Below the pieces are notes generated by a model. The model was not told where the DNA came from and did no database searches. It saw only the letters and a program-made list of their open reading frames with translations. Below, piece after piece: positions 23,201-33,440 of a DNA stretch of 64,000 nucleotides. Source of the DNA: Protula sp. h YS-2021 (Eukaryota > Annelida > Polychaeta > Sabellida > Serpulidae). Location: the NCBI GenBank assembly GCA_949752745.1, contig OX457024.1:48240490-48304489 (forward strand), given 5' to 3'. The number at the start of each line of letters is the position of its first letter. Position 1 is the first letter of the stretch. The position numbers and the translations under genes were made by a program.

Positions 23201-24769
23201 ATTTTGAATAACCGGTTTTAAAATATCACTTCACTTCTTGGCGATCATACAAGCCTGTTGATACTTGATTTACTAGATCTCGGCTGGCCATAATGTCCCT
23301 GGACATTCTTGTTTATGTTACGTCAAGGGTTTGATTGAACAGCGCTCTAGCCAGAGTATTGCCTCGTAATAAATAAAGTTCCTGGGTTCCTTGATGAGAG
23401 CATTTTTAGTATGCGTTAAAAGATTTCATTACATTCAGATCGAGTTTAATAATAGTAATATCTTATCTTTGTTGATAACATTGTGTGTCAAGTACTTAAA
23501 AGAACTTAAAATTAGCATATAAACGTTCGACTCTGACAATTTGTATTGAGGACATAATTAAATGATGATTCAACAAAGATGTCTTCTTTGTGCAGTGATT
23601 GCACACGATTCTTGGGGTTTCAAATCGATCACAAAACAGTACTCGGTCCTTGAGCATTGATTTTCTAAAAAGGGACAACTTCTTCTGCAGTAGTTCTTTG
23701 GCATGTTGGCATACTGTTAGTTTTCATTAAGAAAAAAGTAATGTAATATGCGCAATGGCTTCGAACCAACGCACCCTTTTTGGAGCCTTGTTTGAAAGGA
23801 TGCATTTTTTTATTTTGTTTTTAGTGTGTGTAAATCACTGGTAGTGTGTCTTTTGCTTTGTTTAGGTTGTAGGACCTATGGTATTCTTGCCTAGATCATT
23901 TTTTGGTACTTGTAAGCTATATGTGAGGTTTGCAGTACAAATGAACGCCCACAGGAAGGCTGTGCTTAAAGGCTGCTGTTTAGTGGCGCCTGCCAGCTTT
24001 TTTTCTGGGCTGGATCTGAATTATCCTATTGTTGAATAAGTAAAAATAAGAGCGGAAGTGATGAATGGTTGACTGGAGGGCACGGAAAAATTGTCATGTT
24101 GTATAAAAAATTAATAGCAGGACTGAGATGGTATATGTTTCAGGCTTTGTCTCTTGACAATGGCTTATTTTAATAGGACTGTTAGTGGGGTGATTTGGTG
24201 CTTGTTGTTCCCATGCTTACGCCCTGTTGGATTGATCCGGACTTACTCATTATGCGGCTGCCACAGCCCTGCTTCCAGGGAAGGCCGCTGATTACACTTC
24301 CTGTGGCACTCAATGTCGCGAAACCTTCACAAAAAGAACGGAACTATAACTGGGAGAAAAATGTTACTCGGCAATATATTGTTTTAATTACTTAGCAATC
24401 GGCCCACCCAATATATTTGTTTGGAGAGGAGGGGGCGGGGGGGGGGATGCTACTATTTGTGGCGTTATGATAACGCCGTTAGCCATCCACTAAAACATAA
24501 GCGTGTACAGAGCCTAAGGCCTTTTCCTTACATGGGCACCAACTTTATGCTTAGCCATAAAGTATTTCCGGCATCGCACACTATCGTCATTCGAAACCGA
24601 TAACATGTAATAGCCTAATTTTGCCAAACGAAAAAAAAAGAAGAGTTTAGGGGTTTAATCGGTATACGCAGTTCTCAAATATTTTGCAGAGGGTGAGAGA
24701 GCGATAAGGAAATTCCATTTCCTGTGTATAATATGCAAGAGGGATGCCATGTAAAACGAAATATTGGTC
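23201..24769. other. Intron-like stretch with no gene
   Basis: AT-rich sequence with one short match (ggccataatgtccctggacattcttgttta near 23287) to the sequence just upstream of element copy 3 at 19690. No exon or RNA gene is seen. Confidence 0.4.
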
Positions 24770-25060
24770 AGGCCACGTCATAGCATTGAGCGTTGTGCTA
24801 CATCACAGCATTGGTTAGGCCAGGTCGCAGCATTGGTTAGGCCACGTCATAGCCTAGGTTAGGTGACGTCACAGCATTGGTTAGGCCACGTCATAGCATA
24901 TCTTAGGCCACGTCACAGCATTGGTTAGGCCACGTCACAGCATAGGTTAGGCCCGTCACAGCATTGGTCAGGCCACGTCATAGCATATCTTAGGCCACGT
25001 CACAGCATAGGTTAGGCTACGTCATAGCATATCTTGGGCCACGTCACAGCATAGATTAAG
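24770..25060 (+). repeat. Minisatellite, ~22-24-bp units, next to a splice acceptor
   Basis: About a dozen units of ggttaggccacgtcacagcatt, with cacgtcatagcat variants, run up to roughly 25 bases before the 3' splice site at 25084. The array could affect branch-point spacing, because it occupies the region where the branch point normally lies. Confidence 0.85.
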
Positions 25061-25084
25061 TATGTGAGAATGCATATTTGACAG

Positions 25085-25181
25085 GAAAGAGCTGGAGAAG
25101 CTTCAGGCGCAGCAGCAGAAAGCCTGGGACCTACGCATGGAAAAGGAGGATGAACTCTTTCAAAGACACGAACAGCAAAAG
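25085..25181 (+). CDS. First shared exon, start of the N-terminal coiled coil
   Basis: Entered in phase 2 after tttgacag, this exon encodes KELEKLQAQQQKAWDLRMEK and twelve further residues, leaving in phase 0 at CAAAAG|gtactt. The Glu/Lys/Gln heptad pattern is a coiled coil. Three upstream exons (2206, 6725, 9753) all have the exit phase it needs, so it is probably the common acceptor of alternative 5' ends. Length 97 bases. Skipping it would shift the frame. Confidence 0.8.
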
Positions 25182-25339
25182 GTACTTCACTGAAACCAGT
25201 TCATGCCGGGGAAACCCTGAGATTGCTGGGCAATATGTTGGTTCTCAGAATGAGCATATTAAGTGATAGTCTTATCCCGTTCAAAATATAGTTAATAAAA
25301 AAAAAGACTATAAGTAAATAAGCAAAATAAATAAAAATC

Positions 25340-25825
25340 AATAACACCATATTATTTAAAAAAGAATTCTGTGGCAAATAAGAAACCAGATATTTTGGTA
25401 GGCTATTCCGGAATAGACTAGCGATAATTCAGCTGTCACAGAAATTAATTATGCTTCATTAGTCTTATACCCAAGGGTGAAAATAGGTTGAACAATGTAA
25501 ATTCTAATCTTTTGGCGAAAGAAAATCAAAATATTGAAAAATTTTATTTATATTTGGCTGTGTCTGTAGTTTAGTATTGAATAACCTATTGAAATTTATG
25601 TTTTTTTTAAATTTATGTATATTTTCAATTTTTTATAATTTGCTATTTTTAAGGCAAGAACATAAGTTGTTTATATAGTCTCCAATATAAAATGATGAAA
25701 TAATGAGAATAATTAGATTTTTGTGACATTCGATTTATCGGTAGTCTATTCCAGAACAGTCTACCAGAAGATATCTGGTTTCTTATTTGTTTCAGAATTA
25801 TAAGTTTTAATAATACGGTGTTCAA
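25340..25825. mobile_element. Inverted-repeat element (~480 bp) in the intron
   Basis: The left arm has aacaccatattattta ... aattctg-ggcaaataagaaaccagatatt-tggtag-ctattccggaatagact. The reverse complement of 25730-25820 gives the same text with few changes (aacaccgtattatta ... gaaacaaataagaaaccagatatcttctggtagac). Arms of about 75-80 bp around an AT-rich core suggest a MITE. The gtctattccggaatagac word also occurs at 17480-17600 and 53149-53166. Confidence 0.65.
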
Positions 25826-25985
25826 TGCTTTTTTCGATTCGTCATTCTTAAGTTTTTGTTCATTATAACAGTAAAAATTTAGTATGTAATTTTGCGTGAT
25901 CATGGTGAGAGACGTGGAGAGAGAAAGAGTGAGGGAGGAGGGAGAGAGAGGGAGACAGAGTAAATGTCGACTTGGCATTTGGTAG

Positions 25986-26109
25986 AGAGAGCTGGAGGAG
26001 GAGAAGGCACGGCTACGGGAGAAGATAGCCCAGTATGAGGAGGAGCGGGCGCAGGCCGAGCTAGAGTTGGAGGAGCAGCGGAGGCAGCTACAGGAGGACC
26101 ACGAGAACG
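25986..26109 (+). CDS. Shared exon, coiled coil continued
   Basis: Entered in phase 0 after tttggtag, it reads RELEEEKARLREKIAQYEEE and on through 21 more residues to the split codon G at the donor AACG|gtaagg, leaving in phase 1. The composition is Glu/Arg/Gln-rich with clear heptads. The last 13 bases of the exon and its donor form the first unit of a 46-bp tandem array, so several identical-looking donors lie just downstream. Only the first keeps the reading frame. Confidence 0.85.
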
Positions 26110-26528
26110 GTAAGGCTCGCATCACCGCGGTAATGTGCGCAAGACCACGAGAACGGTAAGGCTCGCATCACCGCGGTAATGTTCGCAAGACCACGGGAAC
26201 GGTAAGGCTCGCATCACCGCGGTAATGTGCACAAGACCACGGGAACGGTAAGGCTCGCATCACCGCGGTAATATACGCAAGACCACGCCAGCAGTAAGGC
26301 TCGCATCACGGCGGTAATGTGTGCAAGACCACGAGAACGGTAAGGCTCGCATCACGGCGGTAATGTGTGCAAGACCACGAGAACGGTAAGGCTCGCATCA
26401 CGGCGGTAATGTGTGCAAGACCACGAGAACGGTAAGGCTCGCATCACGGCGGTAATGTGTGCAAGACCACGAGAACGGTTAGGCTAACATCACCGCGGTA
26501 ATGTACGCAAGACCACGAGACATTAAGG
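26097..26528 (+). repeat. 46-bp tandem array carrying nine copies of the 5' splice site
   Basis: The unit gaccacgagaacggtaagg plus 27 more bases begins inside the exon at 26097 and repeats every 46 bp (26143, 26189, 26235, 26281, 26327, 26373, 26419, 26465), with a broken tenth copy at 26511. Units 1-8 keep gtaagg, and unit 9 has gttagg. Use of a later donor adds a multiple of 46 bases. The extension meets a stop in the second unit, so such transcripts would be truncated. Confidence 0.95.
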
Positions 26529-26919
26529 CGTAAGATCAAGATGCTCTCGCGGTCGCGAACATGCGGTCACGATAATTCTCGTGTCACCAGGCACATGTGG
26601 ACATAGGTATGATGATGATGGTCACGTGATAACGTATATGCTGTCACGGTCAACCTAGCGCACGATCGTGCCTGTGCGGCCACGGTAATGCTTGTATGAT
26701 CACGCACATGTGGGTCGAACATGCTCGACGGATGACGTACGTGCGGTCACGGTAATGCCCGAACGATCAAGTATGCGGTCACGGTAATACCCGAACGATC
26801 AAGTATGCGGTCACGGAAATGCCCGAACAATCACATACATACGGTCATTGTAACAGCATAAACGGGCCATCGTCGCTGCTATGCAACAGTTCGCCATCGC
26901 ATGATCATTGTAATGTACA
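26529..26919. repeat. Degenerate array around 'gcggtcacggtaatg'
   Basis: Words such as gcggtcacggtaatgcccgaacgatcaagtat occur several times at 26740-26840, with looser variants from 26550 on. This looks like an older minisatellite between the 46-bp array and the pyrimidine-rich array. Confidence 0.55.
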
Positions 26920-27560
26920 CTCTTCTTCTCCCTCTTATACTCCTCCACCCTCCTCTCTTATACTGACCCCCCTCCTCCTTTACACTCTTGTACTGACCCG
27001 CTCCTCCTTTATACTCTTATACTGATCCCCCTTCTCATCAAATACTCTTATACTGACCCCCTCCTTCTCTATACTGACACCCGCCCGCCCCCCGGTCCTT
27101 TATACTCTTTTACTGAGCCCCTCCTTCCCTTATACTCATACACTGACTGATCCCTCTCCCCCTTTATGCTCTTATACTGACCCTCAAATTCCTTTATGCC
27201 CTTATACTGACCCCCCTCTCCATCTTATATTCCCATACTGACCCCTCCTCATTATACTATTATACTGATCCCCTTCATCCCTTATACTCTTTTAGTGACT
27301 CCTCTCCTCCCTTATACTCCTATACTAACCCCCACATCCCTTATGCTCTTATACTGACCCCCCTCCTCCTTATACTCTTGTAGTGACTCCCTTCCCTATA
27401 TTACTCTTATACAGACCCTCTCCCGGCTTATACTCTTATGCTGCCCCCTTATGCTCTTATACTGATCCCTCCCACCCCTTAAACCCTTATAGTATCCCTT
27501 CTCCTCATACTTTTATATTGCCTCCCCCCTTATACTCTTAAATACTAACTCCTCCCCCAC
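26920..27560 (+). repeat. Pyrimidine-rich imperfect tandem array
   Basis: Units of about 30 bp with the core cttatactcttatactgacccccctcctcc repeat roughly 20 times with much variation. The plus strand is almost all pyrimidine in places and could form unusual DNA structures. No coding signal is visible. The sequence lies well inside an intron. Confidence 0.8.
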
Positions 27561-28509
27561 CCCATCCCCCAGAAACATCATCCAAAACATGTGGCAGTTA
27601 TAGTGAAAATCAAATGCTGCTCGACTGAAGAGGGTGTTAACCAATGAGGTGTTCGGGAAGGGGGTCTTTTTGTAGCACTGTCCTGTCTTATTTATTATAA
27701 TTCTTGTCAGATTTTTTGTCAAAGATTTCTTCCTTTACGTTGTACCATAATAATAAGATACAATGGTGTATGATAAAGTTGTTTGTGCTATCTGATGTAT
27801 TAGTTATTTCAAGCCTTTGAACTCTAATTACGTTATTTGAAAACAGATAAGGATATGACTAAGGTCTGAAAGGGGTATTTGATCATAGGGTCAATATGAG
27901 TGACTAAGAACATTTTCGGTGGTTTCTTCGGGGGTAATTATAGTGTTGGTTTTTGGCGTATCATTCTAAGCGCTCATGCAAGATAATGGCCTCACGTCTG
28001 CTTGTGCTGTATATGTTTACTTAGTGTAAATCAGCAAATACATTTAAGCACCAGACCAAAAGTAATGCGTACGTACCAACACAAAAGAAAGTGGACAGTG
28101 TGTTTTTCTCTACGGAGGTGTTGTTCTACAATTGTTACAGAATTTAACACACATTCATTAAAATCTGTTCCGGAAAAAGAAGCGGTTGGACGCTTACACA
28201 CCACGTATTCGGTTTGACATGCCAGAAAGCCATAAATTATTCGGTTGTTGAATGTGTAACACTTTGGTTTTGAAGTGGCGCATAAAAACGTTCTTTTGAA
28301 TTTATAACACCTCGCGCCGGCTTGTGCACACAAGCTGACGTCATTTCTTGTGAAGTCATCAAATTGATAACGGGCTATGGGGTTACTAATAGCCCGCTTT
28401 CGGTTCTGTGTGGCAGAATTTGTGTACATTTGGAAAGACAGTTACTTAAAAAGTTACAATTGTTAAATTCTTGTCAATTATCTCATATCAGTAAAGGTGA
28501 TAGTTAAAT
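27561..28509. other. Intron-like stretch with no gene
   Basis: AT-rich intronic sequence between two arrays. Overlapping small ORFs near 28000-28430 on both strands have no matching splice sites or domain signal. Confidence 0.45.
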
Positions 28510-28970
28510 CGCAGTGAGATTGTGCGCGTAATGTCACGTGAGCATTCTGTGACAGTGTGCGCGTGGTGTCACGTGAGCATTCTGTGACAGTGTGCGCGTG
28601 GTGTCACGTGAGCATTCTGTGACATTGTGCGCGTGGTGTCACGTGAGCGTTCTGTGACTGCGCGTGGTGTCACGTGAACATTCTGTGACAGTGTGCGCAT
28701 GGTGTCACGTGAGCGTTCTGTGACAGTGTGCGCGTGGTGTCACGTGAGCGTTCTGTGACAGTGTGCGCGTGGTGTCACGTGAGCGTTCTGTGACAGTGTG
28801 CGCGTGGTGTCACGTGAGCATTCTGTGACAGTGTGCGCGTGGTGTCACGTGAGCATTCTGTGACGGTGTGCGCGTAGTGTCACGTGAGCGTTCTGTGACA
28901 GTGTGCGCGTGGTGTCGCGTGAGCGTTCTGTGACAGTGTGCGCTTGGTCCCACGTGATCGTTCTGTGATT
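28510..28970 (+). repeat. 35-bp minisatellite with a CACGTG E-box in most units, abutting a splice acceptor
   Basis: About 13 units of gacagtgtgcgcgtggtgtcacgtgagc plus attctgt recur. Nearly every unit carries the palindrome cacgtg. The final, diverged unit runs into gttctgtgatttcag, so the 3' splice site at 28974 appears to be built from repeat sequence. The minus-strand ORFs here simply translate the repeat. Confidence 0.95.
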
Positions 28971-28974
28971 TCAG

Positions 28975-29423
28975 CCGAGGCGCGGATAGCGGAAGAGACA
29001 GCGCGCCTGGCATTGCTAGAGAAGCAGCACAAGGAGGCCATCACCGCCGCGACACAACAGTTCGCGATCGCAACCATGTCAGACGTGGGCAGTTTGGCTA
29101 TGGAGACGGAATCTCAGCTAGCAGACTTGTCAGGCGGTGGCAGGGACAGGGCGGCCACCGAATCTCAGACGACCATCGAGCAGCAACGACTCAAGATTGA
29201 GGCACAGAAGGCGGAGCTAGGGGCTGTCAAGCGGCGCCTGGAGGAGGAGCTAAGTGACAAGCAGCGAGAGCTCGATGACATGTTCACGGCCAGCTCTGAC
29301 AAGCTGGAGCTACAGAGGAGACTGCTAGCCGACAAGGAGAAGACGTACAAGGAGGAGAACAAGACGGTGATGGAGTCAGTCGCCATGCAGACGGACTATA
29401 TAGAGCAGCTGGAACATAAACAG
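28975..29423 (+). CDS. Shared exon, long coiled coil with a QTD motif
   Basis: Entered in phase 1 (G + CC gives Ala), it encodes 149 complete codons. They begin AEARIAEETARLALLEKQHK and include a non-coil loop rich in Ser, Gly and Asp (SQLADLSGGGRDRAAT). Then a second coil runs through KLELQRRLLADKEKTYKEEN to the end. The last residues contain MQTDYIEQLEHKQ. The exon leaves in phase 0 at CAG|gtgcgc. The heptads are clear. Reading past the donor only enters the tcattgcgtcact array. The coil suggests dimerisation. Confidence 0.88.
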
Positions 29424-29429
29424 GTGCGC

Positions 29430-29905
29430 GGCTTACTCTCATTGACTCAGTGTCATTCACTGAATCACTCTCATTTCCTCGCTGTCATTGCGTCACTCTC
29501 ATTCTTTCGCTGTCATTGCCTCACTCTCATTGCCTCACTCGCATTTCCTCTCTGTCATTGCGTCACTCCCATTTCCTCGCTGTCATTGCGTCACTCATTT
29601 CCTTGCTGTCATTGTCTCACTGTCATGACCTCACTCTCATTGTGTCACTCTCATTTCCTCGCTATCATTATTGCGTCACACTCATTTCCTCGCTGTCATT
29701 GCGTCACTCATTTCCTCGCTGTCATTGTCTCACTCTCATTGCCTCACTTTCATTGCGTCACTCTCATTTCCTCGCTATCATTGGCTCACTCTCATTGCGT
29801 CACACTCATTTCCTCGCTGTCATTGCGTCACTCATTTCCTCGCTGTCATTTTCTCACTCTCATTGCCTCACTCTCATTGCGTCACTCTCATTTCCTCGCT
29901 GTCTC
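29430..29905 (+). repeat. Tandem array 'ctctcatttcctcgctgtcattgcgtcact' just after a splice donor
   Basis: Starting within a few bases of the donor at 29424, 15- to 30-bp units of ctcactctcattgc and gtcactcatttcctcgctgtcattg repeat for about 470 bases. All three plus frames stay partly open and give Ser/Leu/His-rich peptides that are repeat artefacts. Confidence 0.9.
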
Positions 29906-30484
29906 TCAGACGTGCTTATTCAGATAAAAATTTCAGAGTACAGTCATATTACTCTGGGCCATTTTACTGATATATTCTGTTCATTTTCCTTTCTACATTT
30001 ATCTCATAACCGTTACTTTCCGCATATTGTGTCTGATTTTTTTTTTTTTGGGGGGGGGGACGGGAGGGGTACTCAAAAGTGAGGATGAGGTCAGACGGGA
30101 CCGAATAAATATTCGAGCCACAGCTAAAAACTGTTAAAGGCGTTAAAAGGCATTCAGATATTTAGTATTAACACTGAACTATTTTAAGAAATTCGACCAG
30201 TTCTACTATAAGTAATTACATTTAATTTTAAAAGCTCGTACGCGAGTGGGATAGAATCTTAGCGAGTGCTAAAAGTAGGATTGTTCTCTTGGCGAAATAT
30301 CTCCGCTTTTTAATGAAAAACACTGTGTAGGGTAAAGGTCCCTGCGATGATATTAGTTTACAAAAGATATTTTGGTGTCTGGATTCCACTGCTATGCCTG
30401 GTTATAACTGGGAATATGCTAAGATATTTCGCAGTTTTTGACTTTATAAACTGCTACTTGTTATGTGTGTTATTTATTATTCAG

Positions 30485-33014
30485 GTCCAGTTAGTACAGT
30501 ACATAGAAGCGAAACAACTGGATCTGATGCCTGAGGCGGAGCGGGAAACGCCAATCGGCGCTTCTCACAGCGAGGAGTCGTTCGTGGCGTCGGGGACTGG
30601 TCGCGGACGACCCCGAATGCACACCAGATCCTACACAGAGCCTTCCACCAGTAGCAGGTGGACAGATTCGACTGCCGGTGCTGCCATCTTGCCGTCGAAA
30701 CCGCCGCTGCCTCCTCAGAAAGACTCTACAAGAGGCGGGGCGAAACCCAAAACGAGGTCAACAGCGGAGGAGGTGACGAATCGCTTGTATCCAGGCCCGA
30801 AGATGCGCGCCGACGCGGCAAGCATACGCAGCAAGCGCGCGGCGGACAGCAATCTCCAGGCCAAGTCCAAGTCCGTGCCCATTCTCCGGGGAGCCGGCAA
30901 AAGACTGAAGCAGCTTTTACCTGGACTGAAGAAAAGCAGTAGTCAGCTCGGGAGTAATTCCAGCCTTCCCAGTGTGCCAGAAACAGCGGACGAAGACCTG
31001 GCCAGGTCTCCTAGAACTCACAGAAAGAAAGAGGCCGCACATGGCCAGACCTTTTTCGACACAATTGAAAACGAACCGGTGCGGTTACGAACACGGAACA
31101 AAAATCAGGCCGGACGACCCCACAGCTGGGCGGCCCCAGATAAAAGGCAAGCTGCCAAGCTGGCCATGGAGACAGAAAGTGTAGATACTGGTCACGTGAT
31201 AACAGGAGCAGACAGTGCCATGGATGCGGCGAATAGCGACTTTCTGCTCTCCCCGACGAGCCACACGAGCGGTGAAGAATTCGGCTACGATCACATGGAT
31301 TTTGATCCGCATGTTATCGATCGCGAGAGCCCAGATGGGCGGGAAAAGAGTGAGGTGCCTTATCGTAGTGCTTCCAGCAGCCCGTCAAGTAATCTGCCTT
31401 CCATCGTGGTGGCCGGTGTGGACAAGGTGTCTGTAGAGTTCCACGCACAGGCTGGCACCGTTTATGATACCGCACCGGTGACAGCCGTGAGCACGCCTTC
31501 ACCATTCCAGCATGAGCAAGATCCCACAGGCCGAACCAGCGACCCACAGAAAAGTTCATCCGCAGGGCGCAGACTTCCCGGCAAATCATCCACAGATAAA
31601 CTTTCGTCTTCTGTTACGAAGAAAAAACAAACAGATGATAAGCCGGTCTCCTCCTCTAGGGACAACAGAGCTCCGAAAAAGTCCAAAGCCGAGTCCTCCA
31701 TTTCGCAAGACGTCGACACGTCCCCCCGGGCGGCAAGGAGGGGGGACTCGTCACGCAGCGGAAGTCGTGGCCGCGTCAAGCCACCCGACCATGCTTCCCC
31801 CGGCGCGCCCCAGTCACAGGGTCCTAAACTTGCTCCAGGGCCCAAGTCTGGTTCGAAAGTCTCCCCAGACGGTTCTCCTAACATGGCAACACATTCCCAG
31901 GATAGCAAATCAAAAACAGACGAAGAAGCAAAATCAAACTTGAAGAGGACGCACTCTAAAACAAGCAAGGACAGTCCTAGGAAGGAATTCGTGAAACCAA
32001 CAAAGCAGCCTAAAACTGACGAGGTGCCTGTAGAATTTTACCTTTTGAGTAGTTCTACAGAGATGCTCTCTAGCCCACAGTCGCCTCGCGAAGGTGAAGG
32101 TCAGGCTGAGGATGTTTTCGTGGACGAGGATGGCACGAAATACATCCGAAGACTAAAGCCGCCGCAAGATGATATGGAGGCGTTGATGCGAGAGAACGAG
32201 CAGTACGTGCTTGTTAGCAAGCTGCCGGACGGACGGACCCAGTCCCTCGGCAACGATCCAGATTCTCCATCTCCAAGCGCCGACGAACAACAGATGGATG
32301 AACAGCAAGGCGATGACGTGGATGGATTCAAACTCAGAATGCTTCACCCTAAAAATATAATCAAATTTATGACGGGATGTACGACGGGTATTCCGGATGA
32401 GGAAATCTCTCGTTTTAACGGTTTAAGTACACAAGAACTACACACTGAGTATCAGAACGCTATCAGGGAGCAGTTAGCGCGGGAAGAGCGTCACAAGGAG
32501 TGGAAGATCGCACAGAAAGAGAAACAGAGGCAGTGGGAGAAGGAGTTGTTTGATGGCAGAACGACACAAGATCTACAGCACGAGTACCTACAGCAGGTGA
32601 AGCAGCAGCTGGAGCGTGACGACGGCGAGCGATTCTCGGACGACTCGCTCGATGGCGCAGAGCTAGCGGCCGCAGGCGCTGGTGTGCCGCCGAAGAAGCC
32701 GCCACGGGCGCACTCCGAGGCGGACGCCCTACGGCCGCAGCCACGCACGGCCCAGCGGACAGGGTCCGCGGGGACTGGCGTTAACCTCGCGCAGTCAGCG
32801 CCGGTCAATGCCCCTGGGCTGCGTGCGGGCCTAGACGCCCTTAAGATGCCGTCCATAAGCCTGCCACAAGCCATGCTTAAATCCGCCAATCTTACCATAC
32901 CCTATTACTTCAAAAGAGGCTCCAAGAGTGACTCGGAATTGCCTCACTTGGCACGAGAGCAGGAACTCGATACGCGGCTGTCGTCAGGCAGCTCACAGGC
33001 GACGTCACACCCAG
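30485..33014 (+). CDS. Shared exon (2.5 kb): basic, Ser/Pro-rich region plus a conserved-looking helical island
   Basis: Entered in phase 0 after tattattcag, it ends the coil with QLVQYIEAKQLDLMPEAERE. A Ser/Pro/Lys-rich stretch follows with a proline motif (KPPLPPQK, possible SH3 ligand) and a strongly basic patch (GAGKRLKQLLPGLKKSSS). After a long disordered region of Ser-Pro and Lys/Ser-rich text, about 32340-32640 encodes an ordered-looking helical island. It has two similar halves: GLSTQELHTEYQNAIREQLA and GRTTQDLQHEYLQQVKQQLE. The exon leaves in phase 1 at CCAG|gtacgc. Function unknown. Basic patches followed by helices would suit a cytoskeletal adaptor. Confidence 0.88.
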
Positions 33015-33252
33015 GTACGCTGACAACAGTGCTCATTTGCGCTGATATGTCTTTGGCCAGTCGCACCGTATTGCGCAAGTCTATTTTAATTTCCATTTCG
33101 TTATGTCGCACGTACTGTTTTTACATCCGCTCTGTTTATAATTTTAATACTTAATATTAATTGGAAAAGTTTAATATTTGATATCCAATGTTCCCGTATA
33201 TCTCGTACAAAGATAAATAAGTGAATAGTACAGTGTAAGTCCTATGTTGCAG
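33015..33252. other. Intron sequence
   Basis: A short intron of 238 bases. The frame of the preceding exon stays open for about 46 more codons, so retention would give an alternative C-terminus with a hydrophobic end, but nothing suggests that this is used. Confidence 0.6.
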
Positions 33253-33295
33253 TGCTTGCCGATGGTCAGGATACAGCAGGGAACGGGCCAGCTGT
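33253..33295 (+). CDS. 43-base microexon
   Basis: This small exon lies between tgttgcag and GT|gtaagt. It is the only segment seen that turns the phase-1 exit at 33014 into the phase-2 entry required at 35528. It reads V-LADGQDTAGNGPA-V, with both Val codons split across introns. Its composition (Gly, Ala, Asp, Asn) suits a linker. Without it, every frame of the 35528 exon that could follow 33014 meets a stop. It is too short for ORF scanning. The following exon of 128 bases brings the phase back to 1, so the two may be included or skipped as a pair. Confidence 0.72.
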
Positions 33296-33339
33296 GTAAG
33301 TGTAGCCTCAAGTTTGTTATGGAGCCGGTCGCTGGGCCT

Positions 33340-33440
33340 CGGACATCTTCCACTCCGCTTTTAGCCCAAATGGCCTTTGGTTACGTGGGCTGTAACCATC
33401 TTGTGGTTATCTGTCCGTCCGTCCAAAAACCACTGCAAAT
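33340..33440 (+). repeat. Dispersed repeat 'tagcccaaatggcctttggttac', copy 1
   Basis: The text tagcccaaatggcctttggttacgtgggctgtaac-atcttgtggt matches tagcccaagtgcctctggccacatgggttatacctgtggtgtgggct at 62030-62078 with moderate divergence. Non-coding. Confidence 0.45.

Noticed and set aside
28510..28970. CRISPR-like appearance of the 35-bp array
   Set aside because: Units are directly adjacent without unique spacers and lie in a eukaryotic intron, so this is a minisatellite.
29450..30082. 210-residue Ser/Leu/His-rich ORF downstream of 29423
   Set aside because: It translates the tcattgcgtcact array after a good donor and is intronic.
31462..31968. Minus-strand ORF of 168 residues
   Set aside because: Antisense to the well-supported 30485-33014 exon. 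The composition mirrors Ser-rich codons.
33015..33154. Read-through extension of the 2.5-kb exon to the stop at 33152
   Set aside because: The donor at 33015 is good, and the extension reads hydrophobic, Cys/Tyr-containing text unlike the exon. The microexon and later exons fit in phase.
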